Shown here piece after piece: positions 8,920 to 19,911 of a stretch of DNA of 64,000 bases. The translations under genes were made by a program, and so were the position numbers. The notes beneath the pieces were generated by a model that was not told the DNA's origin, made no database searches, and saw only the letters and a list, made by a program, of their open reading frames with translations. Source of the DNA: Vibrio maritimus (GTDB lineage Bacteria > Pseudomonadota > Gammaproteobacteria > Enterobacterales > Vibrionaceae); NCBI GenBank assembly GCA_000755425.1, contig BBMT01000001.1:434001-498000 (forward strand), read 5' to 3'. Numbering within the stretch: the first letter of the stretch is position 1; every line of letters begins with the position of its first letter.

Positions 8920-9381
8920 CTATTCAGTACGCAATGAATCAACGCGCTCAAAGTCATTGCCAACCAATGGTTGAGCGTCAACTTGAGGTACGTGGCACTG
9001 AAGACAGAAGTAGCGACGAGGAGACATATCAGCCAAAACAGCGTCTTCACGGTTCATATAGTGAGTCACACTGATTTTGGTTGCACCTGCTTCCTTCGCA
9101 TTTTTCCAGCTATGGCATGCCAAGCACTTGTTCGCGTTAAGCGATACTTCATAGTTACGGATTTGGTGAGGGATCAGTGGAGGCTGATACACATATGAAC
9201 TCTCTACCAGTTGGTCTTTTGGTGTGTGTTTGAAGTCATCCGCAGGACGAGTGTCTTCAAGGTTTGTACTCCCACGAAGTGAATCTAGACCACCAGTTCC
9301 ACCCGGGTTATTCAATTCTGCTTGTGCTACGCCGGCGATAAGTGCACCAACAGAGAGAATAGCAACAATCAATTTTTTCAT
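8920..9381 (-). CDS. napB: NapB dihaem cytochrome, nitrate reductase small subunit
   Basis: A 153-residue periplasmic electron-transfer subunit that hands electrons from NapC to NapA. It has a Sec signal peptide (residues 1-21, cleaved at AQA), then two CXXCH haem sites (CLACH and CLQCH) and the conserved His ligands around PPLIPH and VTHYMNRED. Length and spacing match the family. It is separated from napA by 77 bases containing a small hairpin. Confidence 0.94.
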   Translation of the reverse strand: MKKLIVAILSVGALIAGVAQAELNNPGGTGGLDSLRGSTNLEDTRPADDFKHTPKDQLVESSYVYQPPLIPHQIRNYEVSLNANKCLACHSWKNAKEAGATKISVTHYMNREDAVLADMSPRRYFCLQCHVPQVDAQPLVGNDFERVDSLRTE

Positions 9382-9415
9382 TTTTGTTTCTCCGCCTTTA
9401 GGCTAATTCTTCGAT

Positions 9416-9437
9416 GGCTACCCCTTATGGAGTAGCC
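9416..9437 (-). other. Stem-loop between napA and napB
   Basis: GGCTAC pairs with GTAGCC (9416-9421 with 9432-9437), with two more pairs inside. There is no clear T run, so an mRNA-stability or partial-attenuation hairpin is more likely than a full terminator. Confidence 0.35.
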
Positions 9438-9458
9438 GTATTGCTCATTCGTTCTCTG

Positions 9459-11948
9459 CTAAGCCAGTTTAGTGATCTTAACAGGGCACTTTTTGAAGTC
9501 TGTCTGTTTGGACAGAGGATCAGTCGCATCGAGAATCAACTTGTTGATTAGGATACGAGCATCGAAGAATGGTACGAATACTAAGCCTTGAGGTGGACGG
9601 TTACGACCGCGTGTTTCTACACGCACGCGAACTTCACCGCGTTTGTTTGCCATGAGAATTTCTTCACCGCGACGCACTCCGCGAGCCTTGGCATCCTCTG
9701 GATGCATGTAACATACGGCATCAGGAACGGCTTTATACAGCTCAGGAACACGGCGAGTCATAGTACCGGTGTGCCAATGTTCTAGAACACGGCCAGTACA
9801 TAGCCACAAGTCAAACTCTTCATTTGGCACTTCTGGTGGCGCTTCGTACGGTGCTGAAATGATCCAAGCTTTGCCGTCGGGCTTACCGTAGAAGTCCCAG
9901 CCAGAACCTGCTTTCGCATAAGGATCTGAGCCTTCTTTGTAGCGCCAAAGTGTTTCTTTACCATCTACAACAGGCCAACGTAGACCACGTACTTGATGGT
10001 AAACATCGTATGGTGCTAAGTCGTGACCATGGCCGCGACCAAACGCTGCATACTCTTCGAACAAGCCTTTTTGAACGTAGTAACCGAAGTGATGAGCGTC
10101 ATCGTTCAATTCACGTGCTTCTTCGATAGGGTACTTATCGACTTGACCGTTTTTGAACAGCATGTCGTACATGGTTTTGCCACGGTACTCTGGTGCCTTA
10201 GCTAGAAGCTCTTCTGGCCAAACGTCTTCCATCTTGAAGCGTTTAGAGAACTCCATTACTTGCCATAGGTCAGATTTCGCTTCGCCCACAGTTTCCACTT
10301 GTTGGTACCAAGCTTGAGTACGACGTTCTGCGTTACCGTAAGCCCCTTCTTTTTCAATCCACATCGCGGTTGGAAGAACAAGGTCAGCTGCTTGTGCTGT
10401 CGCTGTTGGGTATGGGTCTGAAACAACGATAAAGTTCTCTGGGTTGCGGTAGCCAGGAAGACGCTCTTCGTTGATGTTAGGACCTGCTTGCATGTTGTTG
10501 TTACATTGCACCCAGTAACAGTTTAGAACGCCGTCTTTCAACATACGGTCTTGCAGAACTGCGTGGAAACCAGGTTTTGGTGGAATCGTACCTTCTGGTA
10601 GTTTCCATTCTTTCTCTGCAATTGCGCGGTGTTTAGGATTTGCAACAACCATGTCTGCAGGTAGACGGTGAGCAAATGTACCTACTTCTCGAGCAGTACC
10701 ACATGCTGATGGCTGACCTGTTAGTGAGAATGGGCTGTTGCCCGGAGTGGCAATCTTACCTGTAAGTAGGTGGATGTTATAAACCAAACCGTTCATCCAC
10801 ACACCACGAGTATGTTGGTTCATACCCATAGTCCAAAGTGACATCACTTTAGTGTTTGGATCCGCGTATTGCTTAGCGAGTTCAATCAGTTTCTCTGGCT
10901 CAACGCCGGAAATTTCTGAAGCTTTTTCTACTGTGTAAGGCGCAACAGACTTCTTGTACTCTTCGAATGAGATATCGCTCATATTGCCAGAGTTAGGGTT
11001 TGCTGCTGCTTTTTGCAGTGGGTCGTCGTCGCGCAGACCGTAACCGATGTCGGTATCAGCTTGCTTGAAGTTCGTGTGCTTATTCACAAAGTCCCAGTTA
11101 ACCGCATCGTTTTGGATGATGTAGTTAGCAATGAAGTTTGCGATTGCAAGGTCAGACTGTGGATTAAAGATGTAACCATGATCCGCAAGTTCAAATGAAC
11201 GGTGGTAGTACGTAGACAGTACGTTAACTCGAACGTGAGGATGGCTTAGACGACGGTCAGTAATACGAGTCCATAGTACTGGGTGCATTTCTGCCATGTT
11301 TGAACCCCAAAGCACAAATGCATCAGCGTTCTCGAAATCATCGTAACAACCCATAGGCTCATCGATACCAAAGGCACGCATAAAGCCTACAACTGCAGAT
11401 GCCATACAGTGACGTGCATTCGGGTCGATGTTGTTTGAACGGAAGCCTGCTTTCATCATTTTAGCCGCAGCGTAACCTTCCATTACTGTCCATTGACCTG
11501 AACCAAACATACCGATACTTGTTGGTCCTTTGGCTTTGAGAGACGCTTTCCATTTCTCAGCCATGATGTCGAATGCTTCGTCCCAAGAGATAGGTGTGAA
11601 CTCACCGTCTTTGTCGAACTTGCCGTCTTTCATACGAAGTAGAGGCTGAGTAAGACGGTCATTACCGTACATAACTTTAGACAGGAAGTAACCTTTGATA
11701 CAGTTCAGCCCCTTGTTTACAGGCGCTTCAGGGTCACCTTGAGTCGCAACAACTTTACCGTTTTGCGTCCCTACTAGTACAGAACAGCCTGTACCACAGA
11801 AACGACAAGGTGCTTTATCCCAGGTAATTTTTGTTTGGTCGGAGCTAGCAATCAGGTTGGTTGCTGATGCAGGAAGGGTTATACCCGCTACAGCCGCCGC
11901 TGATGCCGCTGCGTTCGCTTTCACGAACGCACGTCTTGTCATTTTCAT
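9459..11948 (-). CDS. napA: NapA periplasmic nitrate reductase catalytic subunit
   Basis: An 829-residue molybdenum bis-MGD enzyme that reduces nitrate to nitrite in the periplasm (828 residues in E. coli). A twin-arginine signal ([12 protein letters not shown]) directs folded export. CRFCGTGC (about residue 47 on) with a later Cys binds the [4Fe-4S] cluster. The segment NARHCMAS carries the Mo-coordinating Cys. Further molybdopterin motifs ([31 protein letters not shown]) follow. The start overlaps the napD stop by four bases, so its TAT chaperone NapD is cotranslated with it. The reading frame is intact. Confidence 0.97.
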   Translation of the reverse strand: MKMTRRAFVKANAAASAAAVAGITLPASATNLIASSDQTKITWDKAPCRFCGTGCSVLVGTQNGKVVATQGDPEAPVNKGLNCIKGYFLSKVMYGNDRLTQPLLRMKDGKFDKDGEFTPISWDEAFDIMAEKWKASLKAKGPTSIGMFGSGQWTVMEGYAAAKMMKAGFRSNNIDPNARHCMASAVVGFMRAFGIDEPMGCYDDFENADAFVLWGSNMAEMHPVLWTRITDRRLSHPHVRVNVLSTYYHRSFELADHGYIFNPQSDLAIANFIANYIIQNDAVNWDFVNKHTNFKQADTDIGYGLRDDDPLQKAAANPNSGNMSDISFEEYKKSVAPYTVEKASEISGVEPEKLIELAKQYADPNTKVMSLWTMGMNQHTRGVWMNGLVYNIHLLTGKIATPGNSPFSLTGQPSACGTAREVGTFAHRLPADMVVANPKHRAIAEKEWKLPEGTIPPKPGFHAVLQDRMLKDGVLNCYWVQCNNNMQAGPNINEERLPGYRNPENFIVVSDPYPTATAQAADLVLPTAMWIEKEGAYGNAERRTQAWYQQVETVGEAKSDLWQVMEFSKRFKMEDVWPEELLAKAPEYRGKTMYDMLFKNGQVDKYPIEEARELNDDAHHFGYYVQKGLFEEYAAFGRGHGHDLAPYDVYHQVRGLRWPVVDGKETLWRYKEGSDPYAKAGSGWDFYGKPDGKAWIISAPYEAPPEVPNEEFDLWLCTGRVLEHWHTGTMTRRVPELYKAVPDAVCYMHPEDAKARGVRRGEEILMANKRGEVRVRVETRGRNRPPQGLVFVPFFDARILINKLILDATDPLSKQTDFKKCPVKITKLA

Positions 11949-12250
11949 ACTTCACCCTCTAATTGGGAATGGTTACTTCCAGTGTTATTTTCATCGTCGT
12001 CTAGCCCGGACTCGATTTGGTGAAAAACCAAAGCACAGGTGAGGACATTAGGTAAGTTGTTGATAGCGTCGATAGTGTCAGTGACGAAACCTTGGTTTTC
12101 GGTCTCTAGGACGACAACAATTTTGCCTTCCTCACTGTCCCCATAAATCTCTGCGTTATCGAATTTTTCGATTTCGCTTTTAACTTCTGCCAGGTGTTCT
12201 GCCTTGCAGTTAACTACCAAACTTGAGATATGTACTTCGTTTAGTGACAT
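11945..12250 (-). CDS. napD: NapD, chaperone for the NapA twin-arginine signal
   Basis: A 101-residue ferredoxin-fold chaperone that binds the NapA signal peptide and prevents premature export. The N-terminal [13 protein letters not shown] strand and the central [17 protein letters not shown] fit the family. The acidic C-terminal tail (DDDENNTGS...) is longer than in E. coli. It overlaps napA by ATGA and follows napF by 35 bases. Confidence 0.9.
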   Translation of the reverse strand: MSLNEVHISSLVVNCKAEHLAEVKSEIEKFDNAEIYGDSEEGKIVVVLETENQGFVTDTIDAINNLPNVLTCALVFHQIESGLDDDENNTGSNHSQLEGEV

Positions 12251-12285
12251 TAAACGGTGTTCTCTTTGTTATTTTTAATTCTGTT

Positions 12286-12765
12286 TTAGACATTGCTCAC
12301 TGAGATAGAAGAAGTAGGGCAAGGAGACACACAGGCTCCGCATCCATTACAATCTGCTAACTCCAATTGAGGTAACGCGACACCACCTGCTCGTAGCTTG
12401 AACGTAATCGCCATTGTCTCGCAACTATCACCACAACTTCGGCACTCAACATTGTTATGCGCTAAGCAGGAGTCGTTAATGGCGGCTTTGGCGTTCCATG
12501 GTTGTGTCTCGATACTATTAAATATAGGCTCTGGGCAGATTTCTGCACACTTGTAGCAAAAGGTACATTCATCAACTGTGAAGTCGATAGCAGGGTAACC
12601 GCCGTCACCTTTATGAATAATCCCTGTTTCACAAACTTCTTCGCATTTTCCACAGCGGGTGCATAAGTCTGTAAACTGTTCAAGATTGTTGACCCAGGGG
12701 AGTCTTATTTGAGTAGGATCAATGGCTTTGCGTCTAAACAAACGTCGTTTTGCAATATCTACCAT
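12286..12765 (-). CDS. napF: NapF ferredoxin-type protein
   Basis: A 159-residue cytoplasmic iron-sulfur protein and the first gene of the nap operon. It has four cysteine clusters: CTRCGKCEEVC, CTFCYKCAEIC, CLAHNNVECRSCGDSC and CNGCGACVSPC. NapF is thought to help mature NapA. The gene faces away from narQ across a 252-base control region. Confidence 0.93.
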   Translation of the reverse strand: MVDIAKRRLFRRKAIDPTQIRLPWVNNLEQFTDLCTRCGKCEEVCETGIIHKGDGGYPAIDFTVDECTFCYKCAEICPEPIFNSIETQPWNAKAAINDSCLAHNNVECRSCGDSCETMAITFKLRAGGVALPQLELADCNGCGACVSPCPTSSISVSNV

Positions 12766-12873
12766 TCACGGCACCAATGAAATGTGTGATAACAAGAGTG
12801 TAGCAAATCCAATCTGTTAACAATCTTTAATTAATAGACATATGAATTGTAGTTTTCGACACATTTGTATAAA

Positions 12874-12889
12874 TACCTCCTAGGGGGTA
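12874..12889. promoter_or_regulatory. NarP-type 7-2-7 binding site
   Basis: TACCTCC-TA-GGGGGTA is an inverted repeat with two-base spacing. It fits the TACYYMT 7-2-7 arrangement recognised by NarP/NarL, with mismatches only at inner positions. It lies between napF and narQ, whose partner NarP is encoded in this window. Confidence 0.7.
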
Positions 12890-12903
12890 ATTGAGTGCTA
12901 AGC

Positions 12904-12917
12904 TTGTTTTGGATCAA
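12904..12917. promoter_or_regulatory. FNR-type binding site
   Basis: TTGTT-TTGG-ATCAA differs by one base from the FNR consensus TTGAT-N4-ATCAA. It is centred 29 bases on the narQ side of the NarP-type site, a layout consistent with anaerobic plus nitrate control of napF and possibly narQ. Confidence 0.6.
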
Positions 12918-13017
12918 TAAATTACTGACAATAGATGGATAGTGTTGCCTCCAGTTGAAGCCTAATCGATACGAAGGTGTTTGTAGGCATTTGATAGTTT
13001 GATGAGATGAATGGATT

Positions 13018-14725
13018 ATGAAAAAACCGACAAAATCCGTTACTGGTACCATAGCGAAGGCGATGATTTTGATTCTATTGCTCTCGTTAATCACAACCAA
13101 TTTCGCGATTTTAACCTTGGCATCGAGCTTGAATGATGCTGAAGCGGTTAATGTGTCGGGGTCTATGCGAATGCAAAGCTATCGCCTAGCGAACGATATT
13201 CAAATGGACTCACCTGAGTTTCAAACCCATGTGGAAAAATTCGAACGCTCCCTTTACTCGTCTTCTATGAAAGCGCTCCAGTCCTGGGATGTGCCAGAGG
13301 AAATTACTCAAGATTATTATCAAGTCATCATTCGTTGGCATGAACTCAAAAAGATATTGTTGAGCGAAGACCGCCAGCAGTATTTGCACCTCGTTGCAGA
13401 CTTCGTAGATGGCATTGACCATTTTGTATTGAAGCTTCAAGAGCACTCAGAAAACAAGCTGATTCGTTTGGCATGGGCGGGTGGTATCGGGTTGGGCGGA
13501 ATCCTCATCGTCGCTATTTATGTGGTGCTGTTTGTGCGCAAGCAGATTGTAAGGCCGCTAGGCCAGTTGATTTCAGCCAGTGAGCAGATTCAAAATCGTT
13601 ACTTTGATGTCAAGGTCGATCTGCGCTCTGATAATGAGCTTGGAATTTTAGGTCGTGCGTTTAAGAATATGGCGGATGACTTAGGTAAGCTTTACCGGGG
13701 ACTTGAGGATGCCGTAAATGAGAAAACGCATAAACTGCAGCATGCTCACCAATCACTGGAAGTCTTGTATCAATCATCACAAGAGCTCACAGCTACACGT
13801 ATATCCCATGAAAACTTCAGGGCAATCCTTAGCTACATATACAGCATCGAAGGTATCACAGCAGTGGAGCTTCAAGTTACCGAGGTAGAAGGTACACCAT
13901 GGGTAGCCAGTGAGGGGCATTTTAATGGCAATTCTGAGCGAATTAAGGCGTTGAAACTCGATGGTGAGACCCTGGGCCAACTACGATATCAAATAGGCTT
14001 ACCGTGCTGATGAGCAGTTGGTCGAAAACTTTGTGCAGATTCTAGCGCGGGCAGTTTACTACAATAAATCACAACGACAGACTGAGCAGCTTATTCTGAT
14101 GGAAGAGCGCGCTACGATAGCGCGTGAGCTTCACGATTCTCTGGCTCAGTCGCTGTCTTACTTAAAGATTCAGGTTACACTGCTCAATCGCTCTATTAGC
14201 AAGGAATTTGGTAGTTTGGAGGCTACTCGCTCTGCTGTTGTACTCAATGATATACGAGAAGGTCTGGATAATGCTTACATCCAGCTTAGAGAGCTACTGA
14301 CTACGTTTAGGCTATCAATCAAAGAAGGAACGTTTGGAGAAGCGTTAACAGAAATGCTGAATCAACTCGATAGCCAAACCTCTGCGGATATAGAGTTAGA
14401 CAATCAAATGTCCTCTTTGGAGCTTGGCGCTAATGAGCAAGTGCATATATTACAGTTGATTCGAGAGGCCGTACTGAATGCAATTAAACACGCACAGGCT
14501 TCAAAAATTCAGGTCTCCTGCATAGAGGAAGACAATGCGGTTGTAACTGTTAAAATAACCGACAATGGCGTAGGGTTCGATCAAGCGATGGAGAAGTTGG
14601 ATCACTACGGAATGAGTATAATGAAAGAACGTGCAGCGCGTTTAAACGCCGATTTTTCGATACATTCAGCGAAAGATTATGGTTGTGAAGTGCGATTCAC
14701 ATTTCAACGAACATATGCAGCATAG
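13018..14725 (+). CDS. narQ: NarQ nitrate/nitrite sensor kinase (frameshifted)
   Basis: About 568 residues in two frames. It has an N-terminal membrane helix (about 13-35), then the nitrate-binding P-box (NVSGSMRMQSYRLA), a second helix (about 148-172), a HAMP domain with the DNELG motif, a signalling linker, and in the second frame the HisKA_3 box ERATIARELHDSLAQSL with the phosphorylated His and an ATPase domain (REAVLNAIKHAQA, DNGVGFD). It signals to NarP encoded next. The first frame stops at 14010; the second can be read from about 14004 (..ADEQLVENFVQILARA). Unlike the other breaks here, this one needs a base removed, or two added, near 13998-14004. Confidence 0.88.
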
Positions 14726-14772
14726 AATGTTTTCTGTTCTGCCAAAACGTAATAAAGCTAAGGAGCCACTCA

Positions 14773-15405
14773 GTGAGCGAATGTAAAGTCATGTTAGTCG
14801 ATGACCATCCATTAATGAGGCGGGGAATCGGTCAGTTGCTCAGCTTTGAAGATGACTTTAACGTCGTCGCAGAGGCCAGTAATGGTTCAGATGCTGTAGC
14901 CTTGGCTAAAGAGACAGAGCCGGACTTGGTGCTGCTTGATCTTAATATGAAAGGCATGTCGGGTTTGGATACGCTAAAAGCACTTCGTGAAGATGACTTC
15001 CAAGGCTTTATTGTCATCCTGACAGTCTCTGATATTCCGGCTGATATCGACTCGCTCGTAAAAGCAGGCGCGGATGGGTACTTACTAAAAGATACGGAAC
15101 CAGATGAGATTGTAGAACTGCTTCGCGGTCTAAGTGATGGCAGTAAGGCATTTAGTGGTGCAATCAAGACTTACCTGAGTGAGCGTGCGAATGTCAGTGA
15201 TGTGTTTACTACGCTAACAGAAAGAGAGATGCAAATTCTAAAAGAGGTAGCGAAAGGGTTTAGGAATAAACAAATCGCAGACCGCTTGTTCATCTCTGAA
15301 TCGACAGTCAAAGTACATATGAAAAGCCTGTTGAGAAAGCTACAAGTGCCATCAAGAACGGCGGCAACAATTTTATATCTAGAGCGCTATGGTGAGGCTA
15401 AATAG
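14773..15405 (+). CDS. narP: NarP nitrate/nitrite response regulator
   Basis: A 210-residue NarL/FixJ-family regulator. The receiver domain (1-120) has the DDHP acidic pair, phospho-Asp in LVLLDLNMKG, Thr in ILTVSD and Lys in LLKDTEP. The C-terminal LuxR-type HTH reads LTEREMQILKEVAKGFRNKQ. The GTG start has AGGAGC six bases upstream. It is 47 bases after narQ, so the pair is an operon. It probably acts at the 7-2-7 site in the napF-narQ intergenic region. Confidence 0.92.
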   Translation: MSECKVMLVDDHPLMRRGIGQLLSFEDDFNVVAEASNGSDAVALAKETEPDLVLLDLNMKGMSGLDTLKALREDDFQGFIVILTVSDIPADIDSLVKAGADGYLLKDTEPDEIVELLRGLSDGSKAFSGAIKTYLSERANVSDVFTTLTEREMQILKEVAKGFRNKQIADRLFISESTVKVHMKSLLRKLQVPSRTAATILYLERYGEAK

Positions 15406-15443
15406 CGCTCATTGAGTAACTGCATTCAAGTAAGCGATATACT

Positions 15444-15471
15444 AAAATCCGACCTAGAGTCGGGATTTTTT
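15444..15471 (+). terminator. Terminator of narQP
   Basis: AATCC-GAC pairs with GTC-(G)-GGATT around a five-base loop, with a single bulged G, followed by a T run. Confidence 0.7.
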
Positions 15472-15544
15472 GTACGTATCGATATCTATCTGACTATTTT
15501 GTCGCATCACTGGTCAGTCACACCACTGACATTCACGGATAAAA

Positions 15545-15570
15545 AAGCCCTCACCATTAGGTGAGGGCTT
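15545..15570 (-). terminator. Terminator of the NSS transporter gene
   Basis: A perfect 11-pair stem (15545-15555 with 15560-15570) and a four-base loop, followed on the minus strand by six Ts. Confidence 0.85.
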
Positions 15571-15589
15571 GATAGATCTTAGTGTTTTG

Positions 15590-17020
15590 TTACAGCTTCT
15601 TAGAAAGCACACCCGTCAATGCGATGATACCGATACCCATCAGCATGATAGGACCCTTGCCGCTGTCGAAGCCACTAGAGATACCAGCGAATGCTACGAT
15701 AGCTACTGCTACAGGGATAACAAACTTAACTAGGTTGTACCACAGACCGAATAGTGGGAATTTAACTTCACCATCGTTAGTGATTTCTTTCTCTAGCTCT
15801 TCGCGGCTTAGTCTCCAACCAGCGAAGATACATACCAACATACCGCCAACTGCTAGGAAGATCTTATCAGTCAATAGGTCGAAGATATCGAATGCACCCG
15901 TTTCAAACAGAGTTGGACCTACACCGCCAAGCGATAGAGAAGCGAAGATACATAGTACTGCCATTACTGCTGCTGCAGAAAGTACGGCTGTAGAACGTTT
16001 CAGGCCTTTCTCGTCGATTAGGTAAGACACAACAACCTCTAGTAGAGATACTGAAGATGTCAGTGCTGCAACCGTTAGACCAACGAAGAACAGTAGTGCA
16101 AAGATAAGACCAACGCCGCCCATTTCAGCAAATAGCTGAGGTACAACTACGAATACTAGACCAGGACCTGCTGCAGGCTCCATGCCCAGAGCAAACATAG
16201 CTGGGAACATTGCGATACCCGCTAGAATAGCAACACCCGTGTCCATTGCCGTTACCATGCCCGTAGTTTGAACTAGGTTCTCTTTCTTCTTCAGGTAGCT
16301 ACCGTATGTGATCATACAACCCATACCAAGACTTAGAGAGAAGAATGCTTGACCAAGTGCTGCAAGCACTACGCCGCTATCTACTTTCGAGAAGTCTGGG
16401 CTGAATAGGAACTCAACGCCTGCCATCGCGCCAGGCAGTGAAAGACCTTTCACAGATACGATGATTAGGATAAGGAATAGGATCGGCATCAGGATCTTAC
16501 CTGCTTTTTCGATACCACCTGAGATACCACGGCTAACGATGATGATGTTCATTAGCAAGTAGATACCCATCCAAAGAAGTGGTTGCACAGGGTCTGTGAT
16601 GAAACCACCAAAGCTATCGCCGATTGCTTCAGGTGTGCTCAATAGACCGGTTGCAACTTTCTGAACATAAGCAAGCGCCCAGCCACCTACTACAGGGTAG
16701 AAACCCATGATAAGTAGACCACTTAGTACGCCAATTACCCCAACAAATGTCCAGCGACCGTCTGTCGATTTAAAAGCACCAACTGCACTGCGGCCAGTCT
16801 TACGACCAACAGCAAATTCAGTCAGCATTACGCTAAAACCAATGAAAATAACAAATGCAAGATAGATAACGATGAATGCACCACCGCCATTTTCACCTGC
16901 TGTGTATGGGAATTTCCAAATATTACCAAGACCTACAGCAGAACCTGCTGCGGCCATTACGAAGCCAAGCTTCGAACCCCAATTGTCGCGGGGTGCTGCG
17001 TTTGTGTTGCTCGTTGCCAC
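15590..17020 (-). CDS. Sodium-dependent NSS-family transporter
   Basis: A 476-residue inner-membrane transporter of the neurotransmitter:sodium symporter (SNF) family. The first helix carries the sodium-site signature GSAVGLGNIWKFPY. About twelve membrane segments follow, with the unwound helix-6 region (LGQAFFSLSLGMG). Bacterial members take up amino acids or similar amines; the substrate cannot be read from the sequence. It is a single-gene unit with its own terminator and a long upstream region. The first 14 residues are hydrophilic, as expected for a cytoplasmic N-terminus. Confidence 0.9.
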   Translation of the reverse strand: MATSNTNAAPRDNWGSKLGFVMAAAGSAVGLGNIWKFPYTAGENGGGAFIVIYLAFVIFIGFSVMLTEFAVGRKTGRSAVGAFKSTDGRWTFVGVIGVLSGLLIMGFYPVVGGWALAYVQKVATGLLSTPEAIGDSFGGFITDPVQPLLWMGIYLLMNIIIVSRGISGGIEKAGKILMPILFLILIIVSVKGLSLPGAMAGVEFLFSPDFSKVDSGVVLAALGQAFFSLSLGMGCMITYGSYLKKKENLVQTTGMVTAMDTGVAILAGIAMFPAMFALGMEPAAGPGLVFVVVPQLFAEMGGVGLIFALLFFVGLTVAALTSSVSLLEVVVSYLIDEKGLKRSTAVLSAAAVMAVLCIFASLSLGGVGPTLFETGAFDIFDLLTDKIFLAVGGMLVCIFAGWRLSREELEKEITNDGEVKFPLFGLWYNLVKFVIPVAVAIVAFAGISSGFDSGKGPIMLMGIGIIALTGVLSKKL

Positions 17021-17680
17021 GATAACTCCAATTAATCTGTTGTGTTTGTCCGTAACTTTGGCGCCGAACGTTGTGTGTATTTTTTATATACACCTTCTAA
17101 AGGTTGTAGAGGCGCGCTAACAGTGACAAGTAAACCAGTTTATGGTTGCAGTTGGAACCCTTAAAAGTGTTTTTTTCTGACTTTTGTAGGAAAAATGTTG
17201 TCAACTGCTGATTATTTAAACGTTGAGTGGATGTTTTTCTATAAAACTCAAAGCAAGTAGTGCCAATTTCTGATTTTAGGTAGTCACTTCATTGCATATT
17301 ATAGACAAACATTCTATGGAATTTTAGATTTTTAGCATGACTACATTTCGAGCCGTAGAGTTATAAGGTGAATATAATTTGCTAGTGCTTGACTAACATT
17401 TCATCGGTTAAAGGAAGAAAATGAATGTTTACTCGCGGGTTTCAAGTAAAAAATGAGGGGTAATCGTGTGTTTTTGAAAGTCAATTAAAGGTGGAAAATT
17501 AAGTGCAGGCTGAACTGTAAATTATTCATTCCATGTAATTGATGCAAAATTTCAATTTGTAGTAATAAGGTAGTTAATAATTCTAGTTATTTCCAGAAAG
17601 AGCCGACAATTAAACTACAGGACATCATGAAGAGGTGTTAGAGGTAGTCGTTCAAATACAAGTGAGGAGAGATGAAAAAT
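17021..17680. other. Intergenic region, no gene seen
   Basis: About 660 A/T-rich bases between the NSS transporter start and the terminator of the chemoreceptor. I see no convincing reading frame. A short palindromic stretch (GTGTA...TACAC, around 17074-17093) lies close to the transporter start and could be part of its promoter or operator. A small RNA cannot be excluded by eye. Confidence 0.5.
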
Positions 17681-17683
17681 TAA

Positions 17684-17713
17684 CGCCTCTATTCAGAAGA
17701 CCAAATAGAGGCG
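17684..17713 (-). terminator. Terminator of the chemoreceptor gene
   Basis: A ten-pair stem (17684-17693 with 17704-17713), followed on the minus strand by TTAATTTTTC. It begins ten bases beyond the stop of the chemoreceptor gene. Confidence 0.65.
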
Positions 17714-17722
17714 CTGCGTAGA

Positions 17723-19593
17723 TTAGACTTTAAAGCGGCTTAAGATAGCTTCTTGCTGGTGGACATTCTCAAATTGATCTGTCATTGCAGCATTTGCACC
17801 GTCAGCAGCCTCGGAAACCTGTTCACTAAGGTCTTTAATCTTAACCGTATTGGCGTTGATCTCTTCCGCAACCAGGCTTTGCTCTTCGGCAGCTGCAGCG
17901 ATTTGCATGTTCATGTCAGAGATTTGTGCAATAGATTGGCGGATACGTTCCAATGCATCGTTTGCTGACTGCGCGCGGTCTACAGCGAGCGTTGCACTGT
18001 CTTTGCTTTGCGCCATTGCTGCTGATACTGAGTGAGCGCCAGATTGAAGCTGCTCGATCATGCTGCGAATTTCGGTCGTCGACTCTTGCGTGCGCTGTGC
18101 TAGCGTTCTAACTTCATCCGCTACCACGGCAAAACCGCGTCCAGATTCACCAGCACGTGCTGCCTCAATTGCGGCGTTTAGTGCTAGAAGGTTGGTCTGA
18201 TCGGCAATGTCGTTGATGACCTTAAGAATCGTTTCAATGTTGTCAGTGGCTGTTTCTAAGCCTGAACTTCGATGACCGCTTCTTCAATACTATTTGATAG
18301 GTTAGTTATGGCGCTCGTGGTATCCAGCACGACTTCTGAACCTTCTTGAGTTGCACTGTCCGCTGCTTGCGCTGCGCTTGCCGCCCCTTGTGCGTTATTA
18401 GCAACCTCTGATGATGTACTTGCCATCTCGTTCATTGCGGTAGCGAGTTGCTCTAACTCTTGAAGCTGAGTATTCATTGCTATCGCTGAGTGCTTCGCGC
18501 CTTCAGTCGTTTGCTGTGTCAACGCCAAAATCTTAGTAGAGATTTGCTTCGATTGAATAATCTGCTGCTGAAGATTCCCTGTAAAGGTGTTGAAGCCTTT
18601 AGCGAGCTCGGCAAACTCTTCATCGGTATTGGTATCAAGACGATGAGTCAGGTCACCATTACCATTGGCCACATCTTGAATTGCCGCATTAAGATCGTTG
18701 AGTGGGCGCATTAGGAAGCGAATTAGCACTGTTAGAGCGATAACACTGACAATCAGACCAATGACAGTAAATAGAATCGATTGATTACGCATGCTACTGA
18801 TTGCGGAAAACGCAATGCTTTTGTCAATGATTGCACCGACGTACCAGTTTTCCTCCGGTACTTGAACTAGATTGACTTGGTAGTCCTGGCCATTGATAGA
18901 CAGTTGTTGCACCCCTGAGTGAAGTTGAATCCCTGGAACGAACTTATTCACTGGTTGACCGTTAAAACTGCTATCTGGATGAGCGATGGTCATGCCTTTG
19001 TCGGTTACAACAAATAGGTATCCTGCTCCAAATAGGTCGGTTTGATTCACTAGATCAGCCAAAGTCGTCAAGGTAACATCGAAAACCACACTGCCAATAA
19101 ATTTGCCCGAGTCGTCATTAAGCGCTGAGCCAAGTGAAATGATCACATTTTTCGTCGATGAATCGACGTATGGGTCAGTGATAATTGTGTCATTGGCCTG
19201 TTTTGCTTCTTGATACCAAGGTCGAGTGCGTGCGTCATAGCTGCTATCAGGCACCCAACCATCATTGCTGACCAATGAACCATCGGCTTCATAACCGATA
19301 CCTACGGCTTGGAAACTGTTTCTTAATGTTGGGGTAGTCACTACCTCGGTAACAAACTGAAGGTTCTCAGGATCGATCTCCAAAGATTCGGTCACGGAAC
19401 TGGCAATATCTCGCTTGGCATTTAAGTCATAGGTGATGGTGTTTTTAATGCCGGTTGTCAGCTCATGAATGCTGCTATCAATATGCTCTTGAAGCTCGCT
19501 ACGCACGGTAATTAACTGAGTGATGCCCAAGGTTGAGACAGTAACGAGCAGTAATGCCGCCGAAGCGGACACGATTTTGTGGCTAAATTTCAT
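17723..19593 (-). CDS. Methyl-accepting chemotaxis protein, dCache type (frameshifted)
   Basis: About 623 residues when one frameshift is repaired. It has an N-terminal helix (about 8-30), a periplasmic double-Cache domain (about 35-270, with the ligand-pocket motif [13 protein letters not shown]), a second helix near 278-298, HAMP ([10 protein letters not shown]), and a long cytoplasmic coiled coil. The conserved signalling tip ([19 protein letters not shown]) is visible only in the shifted frame between 18130 and 18260. The first frame dies after EEAVIEVQ at about 18260-18262. Changing CAGGC to CAGGGC on the coding strand restores it. Double-Cache receptors usually sense amino acids, amines or organic acids; the ligand is not determinable here. 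Confidence 0.88.
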
Positions 19594-19911
19594 ACTACGT
19601 CCTAGATTCGCTAAAACTATTGATCTATTGGTTGGCTGACATTGAATGTATACAAGGTGTTATGAAATGAATTTATTATTGGGAACACTGTTTTGTATAA
19701 CTAAATATTGTATCGGTTCTGAGAGAAGTTTCTTTAGCATTTTGAGTAACTAATTTTACTGGTCAGATTACTCTTGAGGTATTGCTCAACAAGGGGTGCG
19801 CTTACTGTCTGAAGTAGAACGATAAATGTACGAAACCCCACAATAATTTCATTGCTTCGGACTGAATCTGTTGGTTATAGTCGGACGGTAGGAAGACGAT
19901 AAGGAATCAAA
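19594..19911. other. Intergenic region with candidate racemase promoter
   Basis: Divergent promoter space between the chemoreceptor and the racemase. TTGCTT (19852-19857) and TATAGT (19876-19881), 18 bases apart, form a plausible promoter for the racemase, and AAGGA sits just before its ATG. Nothing else is recognised. Confidence 0.4.

Noticed and set aside
9588..11198. Short plus-strand frames antisense to napA
   Set aside because: They have no RBS, signal or motif and mirror the codon pattern of napA.
17021..17680. A small protein gene in the long A/T-rich gap
   Set aside because: No open frame with an RBS and credible composition was seen.
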